Assembly: GCA_034231615.1 (NCBI GenBank)
Contig: CM067302.1
Span: 9,953,231-10,017,230, forward strand
Length of the DNA stretch: 64,000 nt
From: Meghimatium bilineatum
Lineage: Eukaryota > Mollusca > Gastropoda > Stylommatophora > Philomycidae
Reading direction: 5' to 3'
The translations under genes were made by a program, and so were the position numbers. Within the stretch, counting starts at the first letter, position 1. Each line of letters starts with the position of its first letter. The notes beneath the pieces are model-generated. The model had not been told where the DNA came from. It made no database searches and was given only the letters and a program-made list of their open reading frames with translations. Of this stretch, positions 48,801 to 59,755 are shown in pieces.

Positions 48801-51800
48801 GGAAGAATTGTGCAAAGCGTCGCCCTCACTCTCTTATCGGACCTCATTTAAAACCAGTGGCAAGACGAATCGAAGTACGATGCAGTGGATGACCAGGGTT
48901 TTCTACGTGTCTCACCATGCCCGATGCGGTCCACACCGCGTTGCTGGCACTCGCCTACATTACCCGGTGGGCCGATAAACCATCGTATCTCGTACGCGTA
49001 AATTTGCCGAATATCAGACTTTACGTGTTTAGGTTGACAAGACCGTTATGCTTTTTGAGATAGTCTCAGCACAATATCACCTACTTTATGACTGCCTAAC
49101 AGGCTGTCAATTGAGTGTGGAGCCAGAACACGCCCCAGGCAGTCCACTGGTGCTGTGTTCACACGACACGTCAAACCTGTTGTTGTAGCTACATGGTGAA
49201 TAGTGAGCGATTTCAATGTGTTATTAACACCGAAGTAAATTTGTTCATCACATAAACTTCAACATTATTATATATAATCACTCTTTACACATCACGCAGA
49301 TATATCCATTTGATAGCCTCAACTAGACTGTCTTAAAATACACAATTTGATGTTATACACTGGTTATGATGTTAACACAACTTTTAAAACAATAGCACAA
49401 CTGACACTGTGAAAAAAATACCGCGCCATATTGGCATGACGTAGAACACATAACCAATAATGTGTTCCATAATAACAATGTAACACATCATACAATAACA
49501 ATGTAACATCATATAATAAAAATGTAACACATCATATAATAACAATGTAACACATCATACAATAACAAAGTAACACAGCATCATACAATAAAGTAACACA
49601 GCATCATACAATAACAATTTAACACAGCATCATACAATAACAATTTAACACAGCATCATACAATAACAATGTAACACATCATCATACAATAACAATTATG
49701 CAGGTACCTGGACATCTGGTTTACACATGTACATTAAATATTTTTCTAGGCTATAAACATCCAGTGAACAGGGTTCCCTAACCGATGCTCAGCTTTTAGA
49801 TGTTTTCAGAATGGTTGCATCTATTATATTATACCCATATTAAGAGTAGGTCTATATGATTCGGGACCGGACATCTTTGCTATGCATGGTGGTACGCAAA
49901 TTTGATCTCATAATGAAGTCAGCTAACAGAGAATTTAGTTAGTGTTTTGAGGTAAGTTAAATCCATTATAGGCCTAACCCAATTAAATTTAGAAAACTCT
50001 AGTAGGTTCCTAGATTTATTAAGTTCTTTAACCATTTTTGTTTTTATATATGTAACTTTTATGCATGTTCAAATGGCTATAACAGCAGTTAATTTTTAAA
50101 AAACATAAAAATTTGTTTTAATTATGCCAATTTGCCACCATTTTGGGCCATCACTCCTTCAGGACATGTCTGCAAAATAGATGTAACTTTTCATCATATC
50201 CTTAAGAATTGTTTCCGCAGGGAAGAGATTACGATAATTCAGAAATTATAATCTCTCAAGTCTATTATGTGATCACAAGTTTAATTTATATTTTCCTGTT
50301 TCATGTAAATTATTTTGATGCCAAATTAATTAGAAAAAAATTCAAATCATTTTTCAGGATGAACATACGGTCTTGGTTGAGGTGTCGTTGAATTGCAATT
50401 TCCAAGGGTTATCTAATTATAGTGCGTAATTAACCTTTACGACTCTGCGGGCGAGGTCACGCACCCGTAGGACATGCCCCCTTGTGCCTGCGGGCGAAGT
50501 CACTCACCATACGATATCGCCTGATTCCCGAGTACGGAACTTCACGAAGTAATGAACAGATGCCGTATAAAGCCCACCAAATGAAGCTAGGATTACGTCA
50601 CAGTTTAAAGGTCAAATTCCTTTACTCATTACGATTGTAAGAGAGAGAAAGCCGGTTGAATTTGTCAACGCATTTCTAGAGTGACTTTAGCCATTTTCTG
50701 CCGTATTTTACTATCAAATTGAGTACCGCGTGGCATGAGTAAGTGATCGTGACTACATGTTCTAATTGTTGTTTTTTGTGTTTAATATGTTGTTATTGGA
50801 TAAGAATGTTTGTGTATTCATTCAAAAACACAAAAATAATATGTATCAGGGGTGCCACATGTGTGCATGGACAATAATTACGTTGTGTGTCGGCATAGAC
50901 CTAGTGTTGACCTGACGGACATTATATGCGATTTCTTCACGTTTTATTAGTTTTTTTAGTTCATATTATATTAGTTTGGATATAAAACAATACATATACA
51001 ATAAGTATAGGTATTTATGAGGATTTTACCAATGTTGCCACACATTGCTCATGTATTAGGGTCATCAAGAAGATATATTTACGATTTTGAAAATGGCGTT
51101 TTCCGTTTCCCCCCTGAATTTTCAACTTCACAACTTGCTCACTACTGTCATATGACACATACAACAACAAAAACACGATTATATTCACTATTCATTCCTT
51201 TATTTACATGTGCAAAAATTATTTAAATATCTTCTAAAACAAAAAAGTTATTGCATTTTCAAAACACTCACCATCAACAATGAAAATTTTCCAAAAAGAA
51301 TCCAGGCCCAGGGGAGAAATTTCTCAATTTAATTCAGGGCTCTAAAGGTTAAAGATAGTGACATGCGAGATGAAATGCTTGAGGAAAGCTGCCGGGGTCA
51401 CCAGGCTTGATAGATTGCGAAATGAATATATCAGGGAAAGAATAGGTATATCTTGTACAGATTACATATAGAGAGAACAGATCAAGTGGTTTGGCCACAT
51501 TATGAGAATGCATCACGAAAAGTTGCCCGTACAATCATATAACCAAATGAGATCAGGGTACAAAGCCAGAGGAAGACCATGGAAAAGATGGATAGAAAAC
51601 ATCAGGGACACCCTGTACAGACACGGTCATAGCACAGCCGAGGCCACACATCTGGCGATAGAACGCAAGTTCGAGGTCCAATCACCCCTACGCTTAACGG
51701 CAAGAGTGGATCACAAACCACTTGAGGAAAGACAATAGACAATCTAATTATAGTGCTTTAAATGGTGTAGCACTTTTTTTAAAATTCAAAGTACCTAAAT

Positions 51801-52391
51801 TATGTCTACTCTAGTTAAGTCTTTCAATAATAGACCTAGGACTCTACTTACCACAGTCTTGACTTTCACTACAGGGACTGATCCTGCCATGACATTGATC
51901 TTTTTTCCGGCTTCAATTACTTTTTTTGCCAGTGACTCAAAATCTGGATTTTCACCTGTCGTTTTATATGTACTTTGAAAACAGCCAGAGTTAACGAGGA
52001 AGCTACTGTTTCCATTAACAAGTGAATTAGGTCGAACCTTCATATGATGGTGGCACATCAACAAGGGAATCCTAGTACTGCTCAATGAATATGTTGATTG
52101 ATGTTGACATCTTACGAGGTAAAAACTATGCAAGCAACACATCCGAGTTTTAAAATACACCCTGCCAGTATCAAATGTCGTTATATAGTCAGGGAGATGT
52201 CGTTTACTGCAAGACGATACGCATCTCGCAGGTAGAACGAATCCACAACATAGGCCTATCTGTTGCAAGTCTGTTGACTGACTGAAGAACGTATTATTGA
52301 AACTCAATTTCTGAAGTTGATGTCCGCGTCTAACAGCACTATTACAACAGTTTACAGTAGACCGTAAATTAAATAACAATTTTATATTCAT
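42051..52391 (-). CDS. MTERF4: Mitochondrial transcription termination factor 4 (MTERF4), 2 coding exons
   Basis: Exon 1 is 52391-51852 and exon 2 is 42875-42051. The join is phase 0 with GT-AG ends (donor CTGTG/gtaagt, acceptor ccctacag/CTGG), giving 454 residues plus TAA. The N terminus is basic and almost free of acidic residues (MNIKLLFNLRSTVN...), as expected for mitochondrial import. Residues about 181-375 hold mTERF-type helical repeats (LLVYGLKSDTIVDIL, LRAMGFTDRELLSILE, VDAISIVKNCPNIL). The C-terminal block FDYVYFTMGYK, RHIFLVRAGLF and an acidic tail EEEESEEEEEG resemble vertebrate MTERF4. From family knowledge, MTERF4 binds NSUN4 and acts in mitoribosome large-subunit assembly. The N-terminal region before residue about 140 is poorly conserved in this family, so the start is tentative. 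The 9-kb intron is full of transposons. Confidence 0.85.
42983..43440. mobile_element. Pogo-like MITE with nested LINE
   Basis: Starts cagttgaatctctctatagc; after the LINE it continues gaatccccaattatatttat. Confidence 0.75.
43051..43381 (-). mobile_element. LINE family H, 3' end, inserted in a MITE
   Basis: 12-bp duplication ACACTTTTCAGA (43039-43050, 43382-43393). The - strand encodes a CxxC...H...C-type end (HCNTQGDTVEHLLLQCTKL) and an (ATC)n tail. Confidence 0.87.
43456..43700 (+). mobile_element. LINE family I fragment
   Basis: MERLILECRVPGMRRGRPRR then QLTNDIEKCMHMSL, a LINE C-terminal pattern. Confidence 0.7.
43765..44650 (+). mobile_element. LINE family C copy, split by an insertion
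   Basis: MIISKDTEEQELNININGE, YLGHIVTNDGRCETEVKRR and MFGSETWTLNKQFEDKIDAF before the insertion; NMKKELREIKIRQIKYFGH and RCWRYVAANLRCGDGT after it; tail tgatgatgat. Confidence 0.9.
44138..44344 (-). mobile_element. 207-bp LINE-type 3' fragment inside family C
   Basis: 11-bp duplication AGAAAACAAAT (44127-44137, 44345-44355). - strand tail (atc)n; its gaccatcgtcg-like end resembles family J. Confidence 0.85.
44828..46125 (-). mobile_element. LINE family A, about 1.3 kb with RT palm
   Basis: The - strand contains the ADDIAILN polymerase motif near 45830-45800, then KLKLFNSCVIPSLSYGSESW and NFENKCLRK, and ends caaacaaactaaat. Multiple frameshifts. A 15-bp array expands it at 45463-45700. Confidence 0.83.
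45463..45700. repeat. 15-bp array inside LINE A
   Basis: About 16 units of gatgtgatttgatga; opens false ORFs on both strands. Confidence 0.94.
46224..46367 (+). repeat. 18-bp array of the RNase H EEADRL codons, 8 copies
   Basis: Eight in-frame units of gaagaggcagatagactg. Confidence 0.95.
46596..46873 (+). mobile_element. tRNA-derived SINE nested in LINE K
   Basis: 10-bp duplication ATGGAACATA (46586-46595, 46874-46883). Head gttagcgcagtggttagcgc, B-box-like gggttcattcc, central caggtcgacccagcc, poly-T-rich tail. Confidence 0.92.
47515..47680 (+). mobile_element. LINE family D, 3' fragment
   Basis: AGAATGCTGGATCGACAACA to cgacacccgtaaagggt, matching 30018-30130. Confidence 0.83.
47825..48078. 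repeat. 26-bp minisatellite, left part
   Basis: acaataacaatgtaacacag with catcat, variably shortened. Interrupted by LINE J and resumes at 49460. Confidence 0.92.
48080..49050 (-). mobile_element. LINE family J, RT end with zinc-finger-like terminus
   Basis: The - strand reads AVVLPVLLYASETWTVYRRH, NCLRKVMNIRWQDKIPD, QIRWTGHLVRMPDHRLPK and, near 48240-48180, CPNCPRTFTARIGLISHL. Tail aacaacaac. Confidence 0.87.
49460..49697. repeat. 26-bp minisatellite, right part
   Basis: Same units as 47825-48078. Confidence 0.9.
49698..50410. other. Unassigned MTERF4 intron sequence
   Basis: AT-rich; aacttttcatcatatcctta near 50185 echoes 2690-2710. Nothing else recognised. Confidence 0.45.
50426..51741 (+). 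mobile_element. LINE family D insertion with 15-bp TSD, itself split
   Basis: Duplication ATCTAATTATAGTGC (50411-50425, 51742-51756). The LINE part is 51353-51741 (GRPWKRWIENIRDTL and others) plus a few bases before 50434; the rest is a later TTAA-flanked element. Confidence 0.87.
50434..51348. mobile_element. TTAA-flanked DNA element (piggyBac-like, non-autonomous)
   Basis: Both ends abut TTAA (50430-50433, 51349-51352). Termini CCTTTACGACTCTG and, inverted, CCTTTAGAGCCCTG. The interior left part is GC-richer (gcgggcgaggtcacgc twice with variation). No transposase domain. Confidence 0.75.
51852..52391 (-). CDS. MTERF4: MTERF4 exon 1 (targeting peptide)
   Basis: This is 180 codons from ATG 52391 to the donor GTG/gtaagt. 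Arg, Lys and Ser are abundant and acidic residues are rare in the first 30 positions. The last part, NPDFESLAKKVIEAGKK, begins the folded region. Upstream of the ATG the - strand is AT-rich; no TATA box or initiator can be assigned with confidence. Confidence 0.8.
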
Positions 52392-52561
52392 CTTGATGTT
52401 AGATGTTTACAATATTTTTATATATTATATAATACCACAATGACAACACCTGTAACTGTTCAGAAAGTTTTTCAATAAAATTGACTTCTGCGTGAACCGG
52501 AAACATTTGTTTGTCATAAAAAAGCTGGTTTGGATTTATTATTTGTTGACTGCGACAGACA

Positions 52562-52672
52562 CGATGTTGTTGTTCGTCCATCACAGGTGATGATGACCAT
52601 TTGTTACATCCACTTTTGAAAATTCAATTGTAGTTATGTCCTTGATTATGAGTTCATAGATTGCACATGTTA
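52562..52672 (-). mobile_element. LINE family J, 3' end
   Basis: Matches 48082-48180: gttgttcgtccatcacaggt, tgatgatgaccatttgttac. Confidence 0.85.
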
Positions 52673-52749
52673 TAGATCAAGTTATAGATGCGATTTAGCT
52701 ATATATAACACTAGACACAAATATTTGTCCAGCAGCAAATAAACTTGCA

Positions 52750-54065
52750 GGTTATCATGAGTCACTTTTGACAGTGGTGAAAGGGTGTAAACTTGTTTGA
52801 TTTAGACATGTTACGAGACACGACTATGGAAAACACTATCAATATACGGAGTACCAGAACATTTAATCAACATATGCAAGGGCATTTATGCAAATAGCCA
52901 ATGTGCAGTAAGAACAAATGCAGGTGTGTCCAAAAAGTTCCAAATTCAATCAGGAGTTCGCCAGGGGTGTGTCCTATCCCCTCTACTTTTTATAACATAT
53001 ATCGACCACATCTGTAAACTATCAAGTACCAACGAAGAAGATAATATAAAAGACAAATTGAACGAACTACTCTTTGCAGACGACCAAGTACTAATAGCGA
53101 CATCAGAAGAACAATTGCAAGACCATATGAACAAACTGCACATAACATGTCAAAAATTCAACATGAAGATTAATATTGAAAAGACTGAAATAAAAAAAGA
53201 AAGAAAGAAATATCACTATCTCCATCGATGATAAACACCTTAAACAAGTAAATGAGTTCACTTACTTAGGAAGCATTATATCTAGTGAAGGGAAAACCAG
53301 TAAAGAGATACAAAATAGATGCAACAAAACATACCAGATCCTAGGACAGATGACACGCATTTTCAAGAACAAAAATGTAAACATAGACACTAAAGTTGCA
53401 TTATACAAGACTATTATTATTCCATCACTATGCTACCAGTGCCAAACCTGGACAATGACAGCACAAGACCAAAAAAAAATAGTGACAATAGAAATGACAT
53501 GTCTACGAAGAATAATCGGAGTGTCATTAAGAGATAGAATTAGAAACGATAACATCAGACAGATAACCAAAACAATACCAGTATTGGAACACATCAAAAG
53601 ACAGCAGATCAGGTGGTTTTCACACGCTTCCAGACTACCGACATATAGCATACAACAAATGGCCATGACACATAGACATAACGGTTATAAAGCCAGAGGC
53701 AGACCATGTAAAAGATGGATCACAGAAATCAAAGAAGCCACAGGAACAAGCTTACAAACAGCGCACAAGAATGCCATCTCCAGAGAACTCTTCCACCCCT
53801 GACGCTGCAAGGCAAAAAGGGACACAGCGTATAGATAGATAGATAGACGAGACACGACTCTTTCTCAAATTATTTTTCAAGGAACAGTCGAGCGAAAGGA
53901 AGAGAGGACAGTGAAAATCCTGAATTATTAAACATCAAGGAATGGTCTGGGCTTGATTTTTCTACACTTCTCCTGAGGACTGAGCTGCTTGGAGAGATTG
54001 TTGTGCTGATGTATCCATTGTGGCACCCCTACGACCCTAAAGGGTGTGGGTGTTATTATTATTGT
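52750..54065 (+). mobile_element. LINE family L, split by LINE B
   Basis: 52755-52825 and 53860-54065 join into ESLLTVVKGCKLV, HVTRHDSFSQIIFQGTVE. Same family as 58140-58640 (PLLSIVKRRKLALFGHV). Confidence 0.82.
52826..53846 (+). mobile_element. LINE family B, about 1 kb with RT palm motifs
   Basis: 13-bp duplication ACGAGACACGACT (52813-52825, 53847-53859). Encodes SGVRQGCVLSPLLF and LLFADDQVLIATSEEQ (RT motifs), then TKVALYKTIIIPSLCYQ and ARGRPCKRWITEIKEATG; (taga)n tail. A frameshift lies near 53200. Confidence 0.93.
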
Positions 54066-54186
54066 TAGGCCTTTGTTTAATTTCTGTGTTAGGCCTATGT
54101 TATTTTTTAACAAAAATTGTGTCTTCTGCTTATGACGTGTGGACCTGGTTATCATGTCATTCTACAGCATTATATTCAGTGTGCTG

Positions 54187-54200
54187 GGGGGGGGGGGGGG
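54187..54200. repeat. Poly-G run
   Basis: About 14 consecutive G. Confidence 0.9.
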
Positions 54201-54284
54201 GTTTACATATGGTTTGATAAGTTCATAGTACTAAAAGTCATGTTCAGATTTGCTAAGAATATTCATCCTTTATCTACGGGCCTG

Positions 54285-54420
54285 CCGGTGCTGTCAATCA
54301 CTTTGTTGTTACAATCTGTTCCATCTTCCCTCTTCTCATAATGTGTCCCAAATAAGTGGACTGTCTCATTCTCATGCGGGTAAACATTTCTATTTTTGAA
54401 TTAACTTCTTTCAAGATATC
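54285..54420 (-). mobile_element. LINE family F fragment
   Basis: - strand STYLGHIMRRGKMEQIVTTK. Confidence 0.7.
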
Positions 54421-54489
54421 TTCATTACGCGTTTTATCTGTCCGTGGTGTTATTAATTTTTTTCTATAAAATCGCAGCTCTATATAGCT

Positions 54490-54845
54490 GTCTATACGCT
54501 GTGGCCCTTGTTTGCCTTGCAGCGTCAGGGGTGGAAGAGTTCTTTGGAGATGGCCTTTTTGTGAGCTGTTTGTAAGCTTGTTCCTGTTGCTTCTTTGATT
54601 TCTGTGATCCATCGTTTACATGGTCTACCTCTGGCTTTATAGCCTTTATGTCTATGTTTCATGGTCATTTGTGGCATTCTATTTGTTGGTAGTTTGGAAG
54701 CGTGTGAAAACCACTTGATCTGTTGTCTTTTGATGTGTTCCAATACTGGTATTGTTTTAGTTATCTGTCTGATGTTATCGTTTCTAATTATATCTCTTAA
54801 TGGCACTCCAAGTATTCTTCGTAGCCAATTCATTAATCTCTTCAT
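54490..54845 (-). mobile_element. LINE family B, 3' fragment
   Basis: - strand HIKRQQIKWFSHASKLPTNR and ARGRPCKRWITEIKEATG to LFHP stop. Confidence 0.88.
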
Positions 54846-54854
54846 GTAGACATG

Positions 54855-55190
54855 ACAACATCTCTGCTGTCTTCAAATAATTTGATAGCAGATGATTTCC
54901 ACGAAGCGCAAACAGGGTTCAGAACTGATAGAGACACGATAGATCATATATTTAACATGAGGATGATCATAGAGAAATGTGGAGAGTATAACATCGAATT
55001 ACAAGCATGTTTCATAGACTACACCAAAGCATTCGACTGTTGTCACTAAATCACCATCAATTATGGGAATTAATAAGCGACATAGGCTTCCCAAAACACA
55101 TTACACGACTAATAGCAGAGCTGTATCATGTGTAAAGACCAAGAAGCAGTGGTAAAAGTGGAGGGTGCAAGTTTCGGAGTGGTTGTCAAT
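54855..55190 (+). mobile_element. LINE family M, RT motif A region
   Basis: AQTGFRTDRDTIDHIFNMRM and ACFIDYTKAFDC (RT motif A), then QEAVVKVEGASF after a frame break. Confidence 0.85.
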
Positions 55191-55194
55191 GTAT

Positions 55195-55815
55195 GTTCAA
55201 TGTATGTTCGTCCATCACAAGTGATGATATCCAATTTTTTTTACATCCACTTTTGAAAATCCAGTGACTATGCCTATTAGTTCGTAGATGGCTAATCGCC
55301 CGACTACTGCCGAGGCCCGAAAGGGGAGCAAAGAATAGCAACACTGTTTACCTTCCACGCATGTCGTAAAAGGCGACTAAGGAGGTTATGGGATGGAGTT
55401 GGCTGTCCCATCCCATATAGGGCCAGTGACCCAAAGCCATGCTGAAGACGGATGTGTCAGGCCGAAAGGCGCAGCTATCGCAGCAATTCTGTAAACCATA
55501 ACACAACGCATTCCGTTCTCTGAACTACATCCTGCTAATCTGCAGGAGTTTGAGAATGAACGAAGAAGAAGAAGATGGCTAATGAGCCCTATTCGAGCTG
55601 TAAATTTCCTTGGACAGTTCGAGCATGGAATGATCACTGTAGACGGACTTTGGCCTATCTGTGACTTTCTAGCTACTCTCCGCTGTTGATCATTTCTCCT
55701 CTTTTCACAAGATGATAAGCTCTTTTAGGCTGTAGAACGCCATGAAGATCTATTTTGTGCAAGTTCTATCCCTCTGTTTAGGTCTATTTCAAACGCTTTC
55801 ACTGAAGTCTCCAGT
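55195..55815 (-). mobile_element. LINE family J copy, split by the 276-bp retroposon
   Basis: 55195-55296 and 55573-55815 match 48085-48400 in order. Confidence 0.87.
55297..55572 (+). mobile_element. 276-bp retroposon with GAA tail, copy defining both ends
   Basis: 11-bp duplication AGATGGCTAAT (55286-55296, 55573-55583) within LINE J. Begins cgcccgactactgccgaggc; ends gaacgaagaagaag. No ORF and no clear tRNA boxes. Confidence 0.93.
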
Positions 55816-55825
55816 ATTATGTATT

Positions 55826-56935
55826 AGGGTTATTTATGTATCATGTGTTATTTAGGTATCATGTGTTATTTAGGTATCATGTGTTATTTAGGTATCATGT
55901 GTTATTTAGGTATCATGTGTTATTTAGGTATCATGTGTTATTTAGGTATCATGTGTTATTTATGTATCATGTGTTATTTATGTATCATGTGTTATTTAGG
56001 TATCATGTGTTATTTATGTATCATGTGTTATTTATGTATCATGTGTTATTTATGTATCATGTGTTATTTAGGTATCATGTGTTATTTATGTATCATGTGT
56101 TATTTAGGTATCATGTGTTATTTATGTATCATGTGTTATTTATGTATCATGTGTTATTTAGGTATCATGTGTTATTTAGGTATCATGTGTTATTTAGGTA
56201 TCATGTGTTATTTAGGTATCATGTGTTATTTAGGTATCAGGGTTATTTATGTATCATGTGTTATTTAGGTATCATGTGTTATTTATGTATCATGTGTTAT
56301 TTAGGTATCATGTGTTATTTATGTATCATGTGTTATTTATGTATCATGTGTTATTTAGGTATCATGTGTTATTTAGGTATCATGTGTTATTTAGGTATCA
56401 TGTGTTATTTATGTATCAGGGTTATTTATGTATCATGTGATATTTAGGTATCATGTGTTATTTATGTATCATGTGTTTTTTTATGTATCATGTGTTATTT
56501 AGGTATCAGGGTTATTTATGTATCATGTGTTATTTAGGTATCATGTGTTATTTATGTATCATGTGTTATTTAGGTATCATGTGTTATTTAGGTATCATGT
56601 GTTATTTAGGTATCAGGGTTATTTATGTATCATGTGTTATTTAGGTATCATGTGTTATTTAGGTATCATGTGTTATTTATGTATCAGGGTTATTTATCAT
56701 CACTATTATGTATGAGAGTTATTTATGTATCATGTGTTATTTAGGTATCATGTGTTATTTATGTATCATGTGTTATTTATGTATCATGTGTTATTTATGT
56801 ATCATGTGTTATTTATGTATCAGGGTTATTTATCATCACTATTATGTATGAGGGTTATTTATGTATCATCACTATTATGTATGAGGGTTATTTATGTATC
56901 ATCACTATTATGTATGAGGGTTATTTATGTATCCC
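55826..56935. repeat. 18-bp minisatellite, about 60 copies
   Basis: gtatcatgtgttatttag/atg units; opens false ORFs of up to 203 codons. Confidence 0.96.
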
Positions 56936-57089
56936 TGCCATATCCGGTTATTAAACCATGTATTTACAATGTCGCACTGTCTCTGTCTTTTAGCATGCCT
57001 GATGTGCCTATTTTCACTAGACCTCCTTGTCTCATAACGGAGTCATAATACGATATTATATATATCTTATATTAACATTCAAAAAACAA

Positions 57090-57768
57090 AAACCATGATA
57101 ATCAGCAAAGACACAGAAGAACAGGAGGTAAACATAAACATACAGGGAGAGAAACTACAACAAGTAAAACAGTATCAATATCTTGGACACATAGTCACAA
57201 ATGATGGCAGATGTGAAACCGAAGTCAAAAGGAGAATAGGAATGGCTAAAAGTACCTTCAATGACATGAGGAAATTATTAATATCTAAACAAATTACAAA
57301 CAAGTTAAAAATGAGAATTATAAAATGCTACATCTATTCCATATTAATGTATGGCTCAGAAACATGGACACTAAATAAACAATTAGAAGACAAAATTGAT
57401 GCTTTGAGATGTGGGTATATAGAAGAATAGGGAGAACATCATGGAAAGAGAAGAAAACAAATAAAGAGGTGCTAAAGACACTTAATATGAAGAAAGATCT
57501 ACTAAGAGAAATAAAGATCAGGCAAATAAAATACTTTGGACACATTAAAAGACATGACGCCCTATTGAAGACCTTACTTGAGGGTAAAGTCAAAGGGAAG
57601 CGAGCAAGAGGTAGGCAGAGATACAAGTGGGAGAGTAGCATCACACGATGGACAGGTTACAGTCTAACAGAGTGCACCACCAAGACAAGAGACAGGAGAT
57701 GTTGGAGATACGTTGCAGCCAACCTTCGTTGCGGAGAAAGCACTTGATGATGATGATGATGATATTAA
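57090..57768 (+). mobile_element. LINE family C, most complete copy
   Basis: MIISKDTEEQEVNINIQGE, YLGHIVTNDGRCETEVKRR, SILMYGSETWTLNKQLEDK and RCWRYVAANLRCGEST; a single frameshift near 57405; tail (gat)n. Confidence 0.92.
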
Positions 57769-57904
57769 CTAAACACAGTCTCGCATTCGAGTCTTGTTAA
57801 CACTTTCACGTTAAGTTTTCCTGGCACTTCATTGAATTCTCATTACTCGTTTATAGAACCACATCTCTTGTGTTTCTAATTTCACACTTTCATCAAAGAT
57901 GTAA

Positions 57905-58135
57905 TATTCAGAAACTTATTTATAAAATGAATTATGATATTCAGAAACTTATTGATAAGATGGATTATGGTATTCAGAAACTGTTATTGATAGGATGGAT
58001 TATGGTATTCAGAAACTGTTATTGATAGGATGGATTATGGTATTCAGAAACTGTTATTGATAGGATGGATTATGGTATTCAGAAACTGTTATTGATAGGA
58101 TGGATTATGGTATTCAGAAACTGTTATTGATAGGA
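57905..58135. repeat. About 36-bp minisatellite
   Basis: Six or seven units of tggtattcagaaactgttat plus tgataggatggatta. Confidence 0.92.
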
Positions 58136-58139
58136 TAAT

Positions 58140-58640
58140 GATATTAATCGAAGCAACATCGGTGTTAGAGTGAAAGTCAAACTGTATAAGTCGCAAGTGC
58201 TTTCTGTTTTGTATGGTTGTGAGAGTCGGACATTCACTGCAGAATGGAGAGATGATTACAGGCTTTCGAGTACAAATTCTACAGACAAATTCTACGAATT
58301 TCCTATAGGGAACATAAGACCATTGTGTACGTAAGAAATAAAGTAGAGATGTGTGTAGGTGTACAAGAACCATTGCTTTCAATAGTGAAACGACGAAAAC
58401 TGGCATTATTCGGACATGTATGCAGGCACGATTCCGTGTCAAAAACAATACTGCAGGGAACAGTCGAGGGAGAAAGAAGAAGAGGAGTACAAATAAAGGC
58501 ATGGACAGACAAGAAATAGACAGGACAAGATATTTCCACACTCATCCATATCGCTTTGGATAGAATTCGCTGTAGGACTGTGTGCGGAGACATCCAATGT
58601 GGTACCCCTACGACCCTGAAGAGTCCTACGACCCGGATTT
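58140..58640 (+). mobile_element. LINE family L copy
   Basis: VKLYKSQVLSVLYGCES, then PLLSIVKRRKLALFGHVCRH and TILQGTVEGERRRGVQIKAW. Confidence 0.82.
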
Positions 58641-58996
58641 ACTGATGATTGATAGGATAGAGGTTGTGATAGTCAAAACCTTTTATTGATAAGATAATAA
58701 TCATAAAATACATCAAGAATAAGGCCTGAGGGAGGGGTGAAAGGAGTAACTCATGTACCGTCGCCGCAACAACGAATGAAAATCACGGGAGAGTCAAATA
58801 GCATAACCTTTGAAGGATGCCAACAGATGAGCCCACAGGATTATGTTTGACCGATAGATACCAGATACGAGAGTATAAGAGTATATACTTAATATCGGAC
58901 GGGCCTTTTTTTGGAGATCATCGATTAGATTATTATTGATTACGTGCTATGAGTGATAGGCTTGACAAGCGGCACATCGAGTCATTGAGAAGTACA
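58641..58996. other. Unassigned; SINE-like scrap at its end
   Basis: gtgctatgagtgataggctt near 58944 resembles the 3' body of the SINE at 39456-39717. Confidence 0.4.
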
Positions 58997-59020
58997 TATA
59001 TATATATATATATGATAACC

Positions 59021-59062
<42 letters not shown>
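58997..59062. repeat. (TA)n microsatellite
   Basis: Two TA runs around gataaccag. Confidence 0.93.
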
Positions 59063-59065
<3 letters not shown>

Positions 59066-59067
59066 AA

Positions 59068-59290
59068 CCAGAGTTTGTTCCTTTCGTGCCACTGGCGGCA
59101 CATAGGGCAGAGGTTTTGATTCTTCATGTGTAACTATCCGCTGCCTCCAGTTTTAGTTCTTGATTGGCCTTGCAGATTATTATTTCTCCTTTAAGTATGG
59201 TGTTCTTTGGGTTGCTTTATGCCTCCTCGTTTTCTGTTACCCTCTGGTGTTCACATAAGGAATGGTTGGTATATTATGTTTTCATCTAGT
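59068..59290 (-). mobile_element. LINE family A, 3' end
   Basis: gtttgttcctttcgtgccac and cacatagggcagaggttttg, as at 44828-44880. Confidence 0.82.
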
Positions 59291-59364
59291 TAAAATGTGA
59301 CCCATATATTCCCATACTACAAGAGTACAATGAAGTTAATGCTCTAGCTAGTTTTTCTAGCTCT

Positions 59365-59755
59365 TTTTTGTCATCATCATCACCAGCACCACCACCATCA
59401 TCTTCGATCTCGCAACCAGTCACCACCAGAACAACCAACATCACAACAACCACCATCATTATCACCATTCTTATTGCAACCATCAACATTGCCAACATCA
59501 CAACCATTCTAGCATCATTTTCATCATATTCATTGCCACCATCATCATTATTATCACCACCAACATAACAGCCATAACAACCACCAACATCTCTATTACC
59601 ATCACCACTATCACAACCGACACCACCAATTATCAGCATAATCATTATCATCACCCTTACTAACATCACCACCACTACCATCACGATCACTGTAGTCGTA
59701 ATCATTATCACCTCTATCATCACCATCATCATCAACAACATGACATACATAACAA
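59365..59755. repeat. Degenerate CAN/ATC trinucleotide tract
   Basis: Mixed cac, cat, atc and aac triplets; opens a Val/Met/Asp-rich false ORF on the - strand. Confidence 0.88.

Noticed and set aside
50434-51348. CpG-island promoter for MTERF4
   Set aside because: The GC-richer part lies inside a TTAA-flanked element located in the intron, not upstream of exon 1.
52926-53231. Host reverse-transcriptase gene
   Set aside because: It is part of a TSD-bounded, 5'-truncated and frameshifted LINE.
55836-56447. 203-codon ORF with MYHVLFR repeats
   Set aside because: Pure 18-bp minisatellite, open in more than one frame.
59286-59750. 154-codon Met/Val/Asp-rich - strand ORF
   Set aside because: Degenerate CAN/ATC triplet tract.
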